NCBI GenBank assembly: GCA_011049795.1
Contig: DRHD01000175.1
Span: forward strand, 1 to 14,937
Length of the DNA: 14,937 nucleotides
Direction: 5' to 3'
Source: Porticoccus sp.
GTDB lineage: Bacteria; Pseudomonadota; Gammaproteobacteria; Pseudomonadales; Porticoccaceae
The notes under the pieces were generated by a model, which saw only the letters and a program-made list of their open reading frames with translations, was not told the origin of the DNA and did no database searches. The position numbers and the translations under genes were made by a program. The first letter of the stretch is position 1, and each line of letters starts with the position of its first letter. Shown here one piece after another: positions 6,227-14,071 of this stretch.

Positions 6227-9115
6227 ATGACTTCTATGAAAAGAATAGCAGTAGCCTTTGTATATGTATTGATTGCTACCTTTGGCTTGTCGCAGGCGCT
6301 AGCGGCTCGTCTATGTCACGATAACCCGACTGTAGAAAGTGACCGAGTTGCTCAGAGTGGCTCAATTGTACAAAGTGATAGCGATCATTCGGAATACCGC
6401 TACTTGCAATTGTCTAATCAGATGCAGGTCTTGCTCGTTTCAGATAAAAAAGCTGACAAGGCCGTAGCAGCGTTGGATGTGTTTGTTGGTAGTTCTCACG
6501 ATCCAGTTCATCGGCAGGGACTTGCACACTTTTTAGAACACATGTTGTTTTTAGGGACTGATCGTTACCCAGAAGCGGATGAGTATCAGGCGTTTATCAG
6601 CCAGCATGGTGGGGGGCATAATGCCTATACCTCCTTTGATCATACTAACTACTTTTTTGATATTAACCCCGAGAATCTTGAGCCGGCTCTGGATCGCTTT
6701 TCTCGATTCTTTGTTGCGCCATTATTTAATGCCGAGTATGTGGAGCGAGAGAAAAATGCCGTGCACTCCGAGTACAAGACCAGAATAAAAAATGATTACC
6801 GTCGACAGCGGAATGTCTTTAGTGAAGTGGTGAATGCCAACCACCCTGCATCAAAGTTCAGTGTGGGTAACCTCGATACCTTGGCAGACACAGAAACAAG
6901 CAAAGTTCGTGAAGACTTGGTGTCGTTCTATCAGACGCATTACTCGGCAAATCGGATGGCCCTAGTGGTGCTGGCTCCAAATTCACTGGATGAGCTTGAG
7001 TCTATGGTGCGACCACGTTTTGAGGTGGTGCCAAACTCACAGAGCAAGCAACCAAAACATGGTCAACCACTGTTTGAAAAGGGTCAGCTGCCTTTGCTGT
7101 TGTCACTCCAGCCTGTTCAGGAGTTAAGGGAGTTGTCGGTAACCATTCCGTTGCCAGCAGTACATGAATATTATCGACAAAAGCCACTGGCGTACTTGGG
7201 CAACCTGATTGGGCATGAGGGTAAAGGTAGCTTGCTGTCTTTGCTCAAAGAAAAAGGTTGGGCCGAAGGTCTGCGGGCTGGGGAAGGGCTCGCGGATCAA
7301 AGTGGTAGCTCTTTTGATGTTACCGTCGGGCTGACCCCTGATGGGTTGTCGAACTGGCAGCAAGTGCTCGAGCTTATTTTTCAGGAAATTGCACTGGTAG
7401 CGGAGCAGGGTGTGGCCGAGTGGCGTCACCAAGAGCAAGGTGCTCTGGCCGGCATGCAGTTTCGCCACAAAGAGTTGGGTGACCCTGTGCACCGAACCAG
7501 CCAATTAGCTAATCAGTTGCATAAATATCCCTATAAAGACGTGATGCGTGGCCCTTACCGCATGGATATTTTTGATGCTGGTTTGATCGCGGAAATGCTG
7601 TCCTCTTTGAAGCCCGAGAATGCCTTGGTCACATTGATGGCTCCGGAAGTCGATACAAATAAAGTGTCATCGCTCTACCAAGTGCCCTATAGCGTCGTTC
7701 GGTTGCCAAAAATAGCGTCTGAAGTCGGTGTGGATGGGTTGCAGCTGCCCAAGGCAAATGACTTTGTGCCCAATAGCTTTACGCTGAATCATCCCGCTAA
7801 GTCTGAGTTGAAAGCAGGAGTGGAGCCAGGGCCTCCGGGATTATTGGTGGACAAATCCGGATACCGTTTGTGGAATTATTCTGATGGCTATTATCGGGTC
7901 CCCAAAGCTCAATTTTATGTGGCCATAAAAACGCCGGCCATTGATGGTGCTCAAACGGCAGCCATGGCTGACCTCTACCTGAGTCTTGTGCGGGAAACGC
8001 TCAATGAATCCAGTTACGAAGCATCGTTGGCTGGGTTGGGATACGGTATTAATCGCCGTCCTGATGGCATAGGTTTTGTCGTCAATGGTTTTAATGACAA
8101 GTTGCCGGTTTTAGCAAAGGCGGTAGTAGACGCCCTGTTGGAGCCGGTTGTGTCTGACGAGGTGATAGGGCGTCTGAGAGATGAGTTAATTAGAAGGTGG
8201 CGAAACAGCACCAAGGACACCCCCTACAAGCAGTTAATGCGTGAGACGGGCTTGTTGCTCAAAACGACTGCCTGGCAGCCAGTACAGTTGGCTGAGGCCT
8301 TGGAGGGTTTTGATCGTAAAGCATTCGATCAGTTTGTGGCGGGCCTGTACAAGGGCGTAACGCTGGAAATGTTGGCCAGCGGTAATTTGGTTCAGGCTGA
8401 GGCCGAACAATTGGGAGCATCAATAGCGGGACAGCTGGTTGGAAAAAATCATGAAGCCTGGGTGGAGCGGGGCGTTATTCGCATTCTCCCCGGTGAAAAA
8501 ATGCACATACCCCTCTCGATTGATCACAAGGATGCGGCGATTCTCAGATACTACCAAGGGCGTAATGATAGCCTCGATGAAACAGCAAAAATGATGTTGT
8601 TGAGACAATTGATTAAGTCAGAATTTTTTAATCAATTGCGAACTGAGCAGCAGCTCGGTTATGTGGTGGCAGCCATAGATCAGACAATCAACAGGGTGCC
8701 AGGTATCGGCTTGTTGGTGCAGTCTCCCACGGCGCCTGTTGCCAAGTTAGAGGAGGCCATCGAACGGTTTCTTGTAGAGTTTGACCGGCAGCTTCAGGAG
8801 ATGCCTGAAGCCGAGTTTGAGAGCCATCGTCAGGCGGTGTTGACGGGGCTGAGAGAGCAGCCAAAAAGTTTGGCTGAGCAGTCATCACGGTTTTGGGGCA
8901 GTATCGATTCGCGTGATTACGATTTCAGCCGCAGACAAAAATTGATCGATGGTGTGGCATTGCTTTCTCGGGAAGATATGGTTCAAACCTATACGGCTTT
9001 GTTGATGGACTCGGGTTATTCGCTACAGGTAGATGGCACCAAAGGAGAGGTTGTCGATGACGCCAAGCTACGAGAAGGTCGTGCAATTTATCGGCTTCCC
9101 TCTACAGAAATGTAG
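6227..9115 (+). CDS. Pitrilysin-like M16A zinc protease, exported
   Basis: This 962-residue protein has the length of E. coli protease III (pitrilysin, ptrA) and the same four-domain M16A plan. Residues 1-27 look like a signal peptide (MTSMKRIAVA, then a hydrophobic run to SQALA), so it should act in the periplasm, where such enzymes degrade small peptides and protein fragments. The inverted zinc motif HFLEH is at 101-105, and the third ligand E182 (NAVHSEYK) lies 77 residues after H105, the spacing of pitrilysin. GGGHNAYTSFDHTNYFFDI follows the motif. The C-terminal half contains LRTEQQLGYVV near 803-813, the conserved non-catalytic segment of insulysin and pitrilysin. CGGAAC precedes the ATG at 6227. 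An ATG at residue 4 is possible. It appears to stand alone, 62 bases after perM. Its stop codon overlaps an operator-like sequence (9110-9126). Confidence 0.93.
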   Translation: MTSMKRIAVAFVYVLIATFGLSQALAARLCHDNPTVESDRVAQSGSIVQSDSDHSEYRYLQLSNQMQVLLVSDKKADKAVAALDVFVGSSHDPVHRQGLAHFLEHMLFLGTDRYPEADEYQAFISQHGGGHNAYTSFDHTNYFFDINPENLEPALDRFSRFFVAPLFNAEYVEREKNAVHSEYKTRIKNDYRRQRNVFSEVVNANHPASKFSVGNLDTLADTETSKVREDLVSFYQTHYSANRMALVVLAPNSLDELESMVRPRFEVVPNSQSKQPKHGQPLFEKGQLPLLLSLQPVQELRELSVTIPLPAVHEYYRQKPLAYLGNLIGHEGKGSLLSLLKEKGWAEGLRAGEGLADQSGSSFDVTVGLTPDGLSNWQQVLELIFQEIALVAEQGVAEWRHQEQGALAGMQFRHKELGDPVHRTSQLANQLHKYPYKDVMRGPYRMDIFDAGLIAEMLSSLKPENALVTLMAPEVDTNKVSSLYQVPYSVVRLPKIASEVGVDGLQLPKANDFVPNSFTLNHPAKSELKAGVEPGPPGLLVDKSGYRLWNYSDGYYRVPKAQFYVAIKTPAIDGAQTAAMADLYLSLVRETLNESSYEASLAGLGYGINRRPDGIGFVVNGFNDKLPVLAKAVVDALLEPVVSDEVIGRLRDELIRRWRNSTKDTPYKQLMRETGLLLKTTAWQPVQLAEALEGFDRKAFDQFVAGLYKGVTLEMLASGNLVQAEAEQLGASIAGQLVGKNHEAWVERGVIRILPGEKMHIPLSIDHKDAAILRYYQGRNDSLDETAKMMLLRQLIKSEFFNQLRTEQQLGYVVAAIDQTINRVPGIGLLVQSPTAPVAKLEEAIERFLVEFDRQLQEMPEAEFESHRQAVLTGLREQPKSLAEQSSRFWGSIDSRDYDFSRRQKLIDGVALLSREDMVQTYTALLMDSGYSLQVDGTKGEVVDDAKLREGRAIYRLPSTEM

Positions 9116-9126
9116 TAAAACTATAT
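9110..9126. promoter_or_regulatory. Distal operator-like site, near copy of the aceE operator
   Basis: ATGTAGT (9110-9116), three bases, then ACTATAT (9120-9126) matches the half sites of the perfect palindrome at 9250-9266 in 13 of 14 positions. It overlaps the stop codon (TAG, 9113-9115) of the M16 protease gene. Its centre lies 140 bp upstream of the centre of the promoter-proximal site. Confidence 0.5.
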
Positions 9127-9234
9127 TTTGTATTTTTTGTTATTATAAAAATAAATATATTAAATACAGTATGTTGTGGTTTTTTATGCGAAAGAGTGAA
9201 AAATATTTGTATGTTACCGCTTAGTTTTAAGTGG
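9127..9234. other. AT-rich spacer between the two operator-like sites
   Basis: This segment is strongly AT-rich, with runs such as TTTTTTG, ATAAAAATAAAT and GGTTTTTTATG, unlike the flanking genes. It encodes nothing convincing. It could act as an upstream (UP-like) promoter element for aceE, as flexible DNA between the two sites, or as a loose transcription end for the M16 gene. The short stem CTACA-GAAA-TGTAG (9102-9115) precedes it, but the T runs are too far away for a classic terminator. Confidence 0.4.
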
Positions 9235-9262
9235 TTGATTTAACATTATATGTAGTTATACT
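9235..9262 (+). promoter_or_regulatory. Predicted sigma-70 promoter of aceEF
   Basis: TTGATT (9235-9240) and TATACT (9257-9262) are 16 bases apart; the -10 differs from TATAAT at one position. The start site would be near 9269, leaving a leader of about 100 bases before aceE. The -10 sits in the centre of the 9248-9268 inverted repeat, the layout expected for a repressor-controlled promoter. Confidence 0.6.
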
Positions 9263-9268
9263 ACATAT
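9248..9268. promoter_or_regulatory. Perfect 9-3-9 inverted repeat, probable GntR-family (PdhR-like) operator
   Basis: ATATGTAGT (9248-9256) and ACTACATAT (9260-9268) are exact reverse complements around TAT. The inner pattern GT-N3-AC is that of operators of the FCD group of GntR regulators; E. coli PdhR, which controls the pdhR-aceEF-lpd operon, binds ATTGGT-N3-ACCAAT. The flanking bases differ here, so the regulator may be a diverged PdhR-like protein. No regulator gene is present in the window. The site covers the predicted aceE -10, which suggests repression by steric block. Confidence 0.65.
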
Positions 9269-9372
9269 GGTTTCTGGGGAGTCTATGGTCTGCTGTCTTT
9301 GTGCTTTTGAGGATGACCTATACTTCTCGAAGACCTTTTCATAGATGGTTAATGTATTAATAGGTGTCACTG

Positions 9373-12027
9373 ATGCAAAAAGATATAGATCCTGTCGAAA
9401 CCCAGGAATGGCTTGAGTCACTGGATTCTGTATTAAAGTATCAAGGCGAAGAGCGCACCGCATATCTGTTACAGCAGTTGCTGGATCGAGCAACTGCTAC
9501 TGGGGTTGGCATGCCGAATGCCATCACCACACCCTACCGAAACACTATTCCCACCACCCGTGAAAAACGTATGCCCGGCGATCTATTTATGGATCGACGC
9601 ATTCGTTCGCTGATTCGCTGGAATGCCCTGGCCATGGTGATGAGGGCCAACAAGAATCCCGAGGAAGGTCTGGGTGGGCATATCGCCTCATTCGCCTCCT
9701 CGGCCACACTCTACGATATTGGTTTTAACTATTTCTTTCGTGGTGGTGAAGGTGAAAATCTCGGTGATCTTATTTACTTCCAGGGGCACAGCGCTCCAGG
9801 TATCTATGCACGCTCCTATCTAGAACGCCGGTTTGATGAAGAAGATTTGGACAGCTACCGACGCGAGGTAGACGGCAAGGGGCTCTCATCTTATCCGCAC
9901 CCTTGGTTAATGCCGGATTACTGGCAGTTCCCTACAGTCTCCATGGGGCTAGGGCCATTGCAGGCCATCTATCAAGCACATGTTATGCGCTACCTCTCTG
10001 CACGTGAGTTGGTTCCCCGTGGTGACCGGAAGGTGTGGGCATTTCTGGGTGATGGTGAGTGCGATGAACCAGAAACTCTGGGTGCTATTTCTTTAGCTGG
10101 TCGTGAAAATCTTGAGAATTTGGTCTTTGTTGTTAACTGTAATCTACAGCGTCTTGACGGCCCTGTGCGTGGTAATGGAAAAATTATTCAGGAGCTTGAG
10201 GGTGCGTTTCGTGGGGCCGGATGGAATGTGCTCAAGGTTGTATGGGGGCGGTTATGGGATCCCTTGCTCGAAAAGGACAAGAGTGGATTGTTGCAGAAGC
10301 GGATGGATGAGGCCTGTGACGGTGATTATCAAAACTATAAACACAATGGTGGTGCCTATACTCGCGATCACTTCTTTGGCGCCAGCCCCGAATTAAAAGA
10401 GTTGGTTGAAGATCTGAGTGACAAGGACATCATGTACCTTAACCGTGGCGGACATGACCCCTACAAACTCTACGCGGCTTATGCTGAAGCGATGGCGCAC
10501 AAAGGTCAGCCCACGGTCATCCTGGCGAAAACGGTCAAAGGTTACGGCATGGGTGTGGGGGCAGGTGAAGCGGCGAATAATACTCATTCGATTAAGAAGC
10601 TGGATCTGGAAAGCCTTAAGCATTTCCGTGACCGGTTTGGTATCCCGATTCCTGACGATGAGCTGGCAAACGTACCTTATTATCGGCCGCCCGAAGACAG
10701 TCCCGAAATGGTCTATATGAAAAAGCGTCGGGATTCACTGGGCGGTAAGTTACCGGCACGCTGTGCTGACTTCGATAGAATGGATATTCCGCCGTTGGAT
10801 GATTTCAGCAAGCTGCTGGAGGGTAGTGGAGAGCGGAAAATTTCAACCACCATGGCATTTGTTCGTCAGTTGGGGATATTGCTTAAAGACAAAAATATTG
10901 GCAAGCGCGTGGTGCCCATCGTTCCCGATGAAGCACGCACCTTTGGTATGGAAGGTATGTTTCGCCAGTTGGGAATTTACTCTTCTGCTGGGCAGAAATA
11001 TGTTCCTCAAGACCATGATCAGATCATGTTCTATAAGGAAGATAAAAAAGGGCAGATTCTGGAAGAGGGTATCAGTGAGGCCGGTGCTATGTCGGCTTGG
11101 ATGGCTTTAGCCACCTCCTATAGCAACAATAAATTCCCCATGATTCCGGTGTACATCTATTACTCCATGTTTGGTTTTCAGCGAATCGGTGATTTAGCCT
11201 GGGCTGCTGGTGATATGCAGGCGCGTGGCTTTTTGATCGGTGCGACCTCTGGGCGTACTACGTTGAATGGTGAAGGATTGCAGCACCAGGATGGACACAG
11301 TCATCTACTGGCTAATACGATCCCAAATTGTCGAACCTATGATCCAGCCTATGCCTACGAGCTGGCGGTGATTGTTCAGGATGGTTTGAAAGTGATGTTT
11401 GAAGAACAGCAAAACTGCTTTTATTACATAACCACGATGAACGAAAATTACCATCAGCCCGCCATCCCAGAGGGCGTGAAGGAAGGCATCATCAAGGGTA
11501 TGTACCTCTTTGAAGAGGGGGAAGAAGCTGAATTAAAAGTTCAGCTGATGGGTGCAGGTAGTATTCTCAATGAAGTGCGTGCTGCAGCAGAAATTCTCAA
11601 AGAAAAATATAGTGTGACCGCAGATATCTGGAGCCTCACCAGCGTGAACCAACTGGCGAGAGATGGCCAGGCGGCAGATCGCTGGAACATGTTACATCCA
11701 GAAGCTGAGCCACAGATCCCCTATATTACTCAATTGCTCAATAATCGTTGTGGTCCTGCTGTTGTGGCCACCGATTACATTAAAAGCTATACCGAACAGT
11801 TACGAGCCTATATTCCTGGGCAGTACCGTGTGCTGGGAACGGATGGCTTTGGTCGAAGTGATAGCCGAGAAAAGTTACGCCACTTTTTTGAAGTGAGTCG
11901 TTATTTTGTGGTCATCGCTGCACTGAAGTCTTTGGCAGATGAAGGCAAGATTGAAAAATCTGTAGTTTCTGATGCCATTACTGATTTCGGGTTGGACCCT
12001 GATAAAACTAACCCCCTGTATTGTTAA
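9373..12027 (+). CDS. aceE: Pyruvate dehydrogenase E1 component (homodimeric type) AceE
   Basis: AceE uses thiamine diphosphate to decarboxylate pyruvate and transfers the acetyl group to the lipoyl domains of AceF, the entry to acetyl-CoA. The 884-residue product has the usual size of the alpha2 E1 enzyme. The thiamine-diphosphate motif runs from GDG (226-228) to NCN (255-257). H405 (NNTHSIKK) and E569 (EEGISEAG) match catalytic H407 and E571 of E. coli with a constant offset of two. Other family segments are SSYPHPWLMPDYWQFPTVSMGLGP, FGMEGMFRQLGIYSS, NGEGLQHQDGHSHL and GTDGFGRSDSREKLR. The ATG at 9373 (MQKDIDPVETQEW) resembles the Pseudomonas start and has AGGTG six bases upstream; a GTG at 9364 would add three residues. 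aceF follows after 100 bases. The promoter and operator at 9235-9268 probably control both. Confidence 0.97.
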   Translation: MQKDIDPVETQEWLESLDSVLKYQGEERTAYLLQQLLDRATATGVGMPNAITTPYRNTIPTTREKRMPGDLFMDRRIRSLIRWNALAMVMRANKNPEEGLGGHIASFASSATLYDIGFNYFFRGGEGENLGDLIYFQGHSAPGIYARSYLERRFDEEDLDSYRREVDGKGLSSYPHPWLMPDYWQFPTVSMGLGPLQAIYQAHVMRYLSARELVPRGDRKVWAFLGDGECDEPETLGAISLAGRENLENLVFVVNCNLQRLDGPVRGNGKIIQELEGAFRGAGWNVLKVVWGRLWDPLLEKDKSGLLQKRMDEACDGDYQNYKHNGGAYTRDHFFGASPELKELVEDLSDKDIMYLNRGGHDPYKLYAAYAEAMAHKGQPTVILAKTVKGYGMGVGAGEAANNTHSIKKLDLESLKHFRDRFGIPIPDDELANVPYYRPPEDSPEMVYMKKRRDSLGGKLPARCADFDRMDIPPLDDFSKLLEGSGERKISTTMAFVRQLGILLKDKNIGKRVVPIVPDEARTFGMEGMFRQLGIYSSAGQKYVPQDHDQIMFYKEDKKGQILEEGISEAGAMSAWMALATSYSNNKFPMIPVYIYYSMFGFQRIGDLAWAAGDMQARGFLIGATSGRTTLNGEGLQHQDGHSHLLANTIPNCRTYDPAYAYELAVIVQDGLKVMFEEQQNCFYYITTMNENYHQPAIPEGVKEGIIKGMYLFEEGEEAELKVQLMGAGSILNEVRAAAEILKEKYSVTADIWSLTSVNQLARDGQAADRWNMLHPEAEPQIPYITQLLNNRCGPAVVATDYIKSYTEQLRAYIPGQYRVLGTDGFGRSDSREKLRHFFEVSRYFVVIAALKSLADEGKIEKSVVSDAITDFGLDPDKTNPLYC

Positions 12028-12127
12028 TACTTGGGTTTTGATCAACCAGTAAAAAAGTGTGGCTAGGAATGGTATTGCTGACCATTAAGCGACTAATAAT
12101 GAGAATTAACAGTCATGAGAGAAAACA

Positions 12128-13849
12128 GTGACCACTGACATTATCCATGTACCCGACCTCGGCGGAGCCGAGACGGTGGAAGTGATTGAACTCTGTGTTG
12201 CTCCCGGTGATACCGTGGAGCTGGAGCAGTCCTTAGTTGTGCTGGAATCAGATAAAGCCACCATGGATGTTCCCAGCCCAAAAGCTGGAATAGTAAAAGC
12301 CCTCATTGTGAAGGAGGGCGATATTGTCAGTGAGGGTTCAGCCATTATTGAATTAGAGGCGGAATTAGAGGCGGAATTGGAGCCAGTTGTTGAGGCTGCA
12401 TCTGATCCTGAATCTGAGGCGTCACCAGATGTCACTGAACCTGGGGAAGATACAGGGTCCGAGTCCGAGATAACTCCCGAGCCTGTTGGTTCAGTCGCTG
12501 AGTCAGCAAGGAGTGAGCAAATTGTGGAGGTGCCTGACATAGGCACATCCGACCCCGTGGAGGTGATTGAAGTCTTGGTGTCTGCCGGTGACACTCTGGC
12601 TGAAGGTGACAGCCTTGTCGTGGTGGAAGGCGACAAGGCAACCATGGACATTCCTGCCCCCTTTGATGGCGAGGTGCTTGAAGTGCTGGTCAAGGAGGGG
12701 GATAAGGTCACCATTGGTGACAATCTTGCTCGTGTTATGGGTGCTGGAGTGCCCATGGACGTACCGGAAAGCGCCCCGATAGAAAGTGCCCCGATAGAAA
12801 GTGCCCCGGTAGTAGAGGTCGCTGTAACTTCAGTAGAAAGTGTTCCAGATTATGTAGCGTTGCCTGATCTCGAAGTGTCATCCCAAGAGTCAGAGATATC
12901 TCCCGTAGAGCTTTCAGGTGAGGACGATGTTTATGCCGGGCCGGCCTCCCGTGCATTGGCGAGGGAGCTGGGTGTAGATCTTCACAACGTGACTGGTAGC
13001 GGTCCACGTGGTCGTATTCTCAAGGAGGATTTACAGGGCTATTTGAAAAATGCGGTGGCTACTGCTGAATCTGGTCGGGCCGCGGGGGGTGGTGCGGTCA
13101 CTGGTCTGAGTTCTGGAATTCCCGCTGTACCCGATGTGGATTTTAAAAAGTTTGGTGAGATCGAGATGATCCCACTGAAAAAAATTCACAAGCTCACGGC
13201 CGCCAATATGCAGCGCAGTTGGCTCAACGTACCCCACGTTACCCAGTTTGATGAAGCGGACATTACAGACCTTGAAGATTTTAGATCATCATTAAAGCCT
13301 GAGGCAGAGAAGCGTGGCACTCGCCTTACGCCACTTCCTTTCATGTTGAAAGCCTGCGCCCATGCATTGCTCGCCAACCCCGAATTTAATCGTTCCATCA
13401 CCAGTGATGGTGAAAACTTCATACAAAAAAAATACATACACATTGGTGTGGCAGTCGATACCCCTAGGGGGTTGGTTGTACCAGTGATCCGTGATGTCGA
13501 TACGAAGGGGTTATGGCAGTTGGCCTTAGAGCTCAGTGATCTGGCATCCAAAGCCCGCGATGGGAAGCTGACACCGGCTGAAATGCAGGGTGGTTGCTTT
13601 ACGATCTCTAGTTTGGGTGCCATAGGTGGCAATGGGTTTACGCCTATCGTCAACACGCCTGAAGTGGGTATTCTTGGGGTGTCCAAGTCCCAAATTAAAC
13701 CCGTCTGGAATGGTTCTGAGTTCCTTCCCCGGATGATGTTGCCGTTGAGTGTCTCTTATGATCATCGGGTAGTGAATGGAGCCGATTGCGGTCGTTTCTT
13801 TACTTTTCTGGTGAAAGAGCTTGGCGACACAAGGCGGTTGGCGCTGTAA
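12128..13849 (+). CDS. aceF: Pyruvate dehydrogenase E2 component (dihydrolipoamide acetyltransferase) AceF
   Basis: AceF forms the core of the pyruvate dehydrogenase complex and passes the acetyl group to coenzyme A. The 573-residue protein has two lipoyl domains (about 4-77 and 131-204) with lysines K43 and K170 in SDKATMD and GDKATMD, then an E1/E3-binding domain (about 268-305, VYAGPASRALARELGV to GRILKEDL) and the catalytic domain (about 345-573). The active-site motif is SYDHRVVNGAD, with catalytic H546 and asparagine 550 where many E2s have aspartate; Asn is usual in Pseudomonas and Azotobacter E2p. The linkers are acidic or Ala/Pro/Ser-rich and contain short in-frame repeats. The start is the GTG at 12128, preceded by AGAGA; no in-frame ATG fits. 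A seven-codon ATG reading frame (12115-12138) overlaps this start. The usual third gene, lpd, does not follow. Confidence 0.96.
   Translation: MTTDIIHVPDLGGAETVEVIELCVAPGDTVELEQSLVVLESDKATMDVPSPKAGIVKALIVKEGDIVSEGSAIIELEAELEAELEPVVEAASDPESEASPDVTEPGEDTGSESEITPEPVGSVAESARSEQIVEVPDIGTSDPVEVIEVLVSAGDTLAEGDSLVVVEGDKATMDIPAPFDGEVLEVLVKEGDKVTIGDNLARVMGAGVPMDVPESAPIESAPIESAPVVEVAVTSVESVPDYVALPDLEVSSQESEISPVELSGEDDVYAGPASRALARELGVDLHNVTGSGPRGRILKEDLQGYLKNAVATAESGRAAGGGAVTGLSSGIPAVPDVDFKKFGEIEMIPLKKIHKLTAANMQRSWLNVPHVTQFDEADITDLEDFRSSLKPEAEKRGTRLTPLPFMLKACAHALLANPEFNRSITSDGENFIQKKYIHIGVAVDTPRGLVVPVIRDVDTKGLWQLALELSDLASKARDGKLTPAEMQGGCFTISSLGAIGGNGFTPIVNTPEVGILGVSKSQIKPVWNGSEFLPRMMLPLSVSYDHRVVNGADCGRFFTFLVKELGDTRRLAL
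12350..12385 (+). repeat. 12-bp in-frame tandem repeat in the first AceF linker
   Basis: GAATTAGAGGCG occurs at 12350-12361 and again exactly at 12362-12373. A third, diverged unit follows (GAATTGGAGCCA, 12374-12385). It encodes the repeating acidic peptide ELEA-ELEA-ELEP at the exit of lipoyl domain 1. The first two copies are identical in DNA, which points to recent slippage. Confidence 0.85.
12767..12811 (+). repeat. 15-bp in-frame tandem repeat in the second AceF linker
   Basis: Three units, GAAAGCGCCCCGATA (12767-12781), GAAAGTGCCCCGATA (12782-12796) and GAAAGTGCCCCGGTA (12797-12811), follow in register, each differing from the next by one base. They encode ESAPI-ESAPI-ESAPV, a flexible Ala/Pro segment between lipoyl domain 2 and the subunit-binding domain. 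Confidence 0.88.
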
Positions 13850-13882
13850 CTGTAAGGTGGTAGCAAGAACATTTTATAGCTT

Positions 13883-13907
13883 AAACCCTACAAGAAAAGG
13901 GGGTTTT
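13883..13907 (+). terminator. Possible terminator after aceF
   Basis: AAACCC (13883-13888) can pair with GGGTTT (13901-13906) across a 12-base loop, ending in only four T. It lies 34 bases after the aceF stop. The large loop and short T run make it a weak candidate, but it is the best one before the next gene. The rest of 13850-14071 shows no gene. Confidence 0.35.
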
Positions 13908-14071
13908 CGTAGAAATTACTGCATTTATTGAGGACTTTTGGGGAAGTTTGGTTGTCTGAGTCCGCGTTCTAAATTTTATGCATGGTGCAAATAAGTATTT
14001 ATTGTGTCTAACTGACTGTAGCCGAGAGTTTTCGGTGTATGTAAGAACGGGGTTTTCTGCGGAGTATTGCT

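Noticed and set aside
7124..7504. 126-codon minus-strand open frame inside the M16 protease gene
   Set aside because: Shadow of a continuous, well-supported coding frame on the other strand.
9227..9493. 88-codon minus-strand open frame across the aceE promoter region
   Set aside because: It covers the promoter/operator and the start of aceE in antisense; composition is not protein-like and no start signal is evident.
12106..12756. 216-codon open frame on the minus strand, rich in serine, threonine and alanine
   Set aside because: It is the exact antisense of the acidic, repetitive first third of aceF. Its composition is what the complement of Glu/Val/Ala-rich codons produces, and it has no recognisable domain.
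13186..13686. 166-codon minus-strand open frame inside aceF
   Set aside because: It is antisense to the highly conserved catalytic domain of AceF; no family resemblance or ribosome binding site supports it.
13908..13925. GTAGAAATTACTGCAT after aceF, considered as a third copy of the aceE operator
   Set aside because: Only part of one half site fits and the spacing is wrong; the match is no better than chance.
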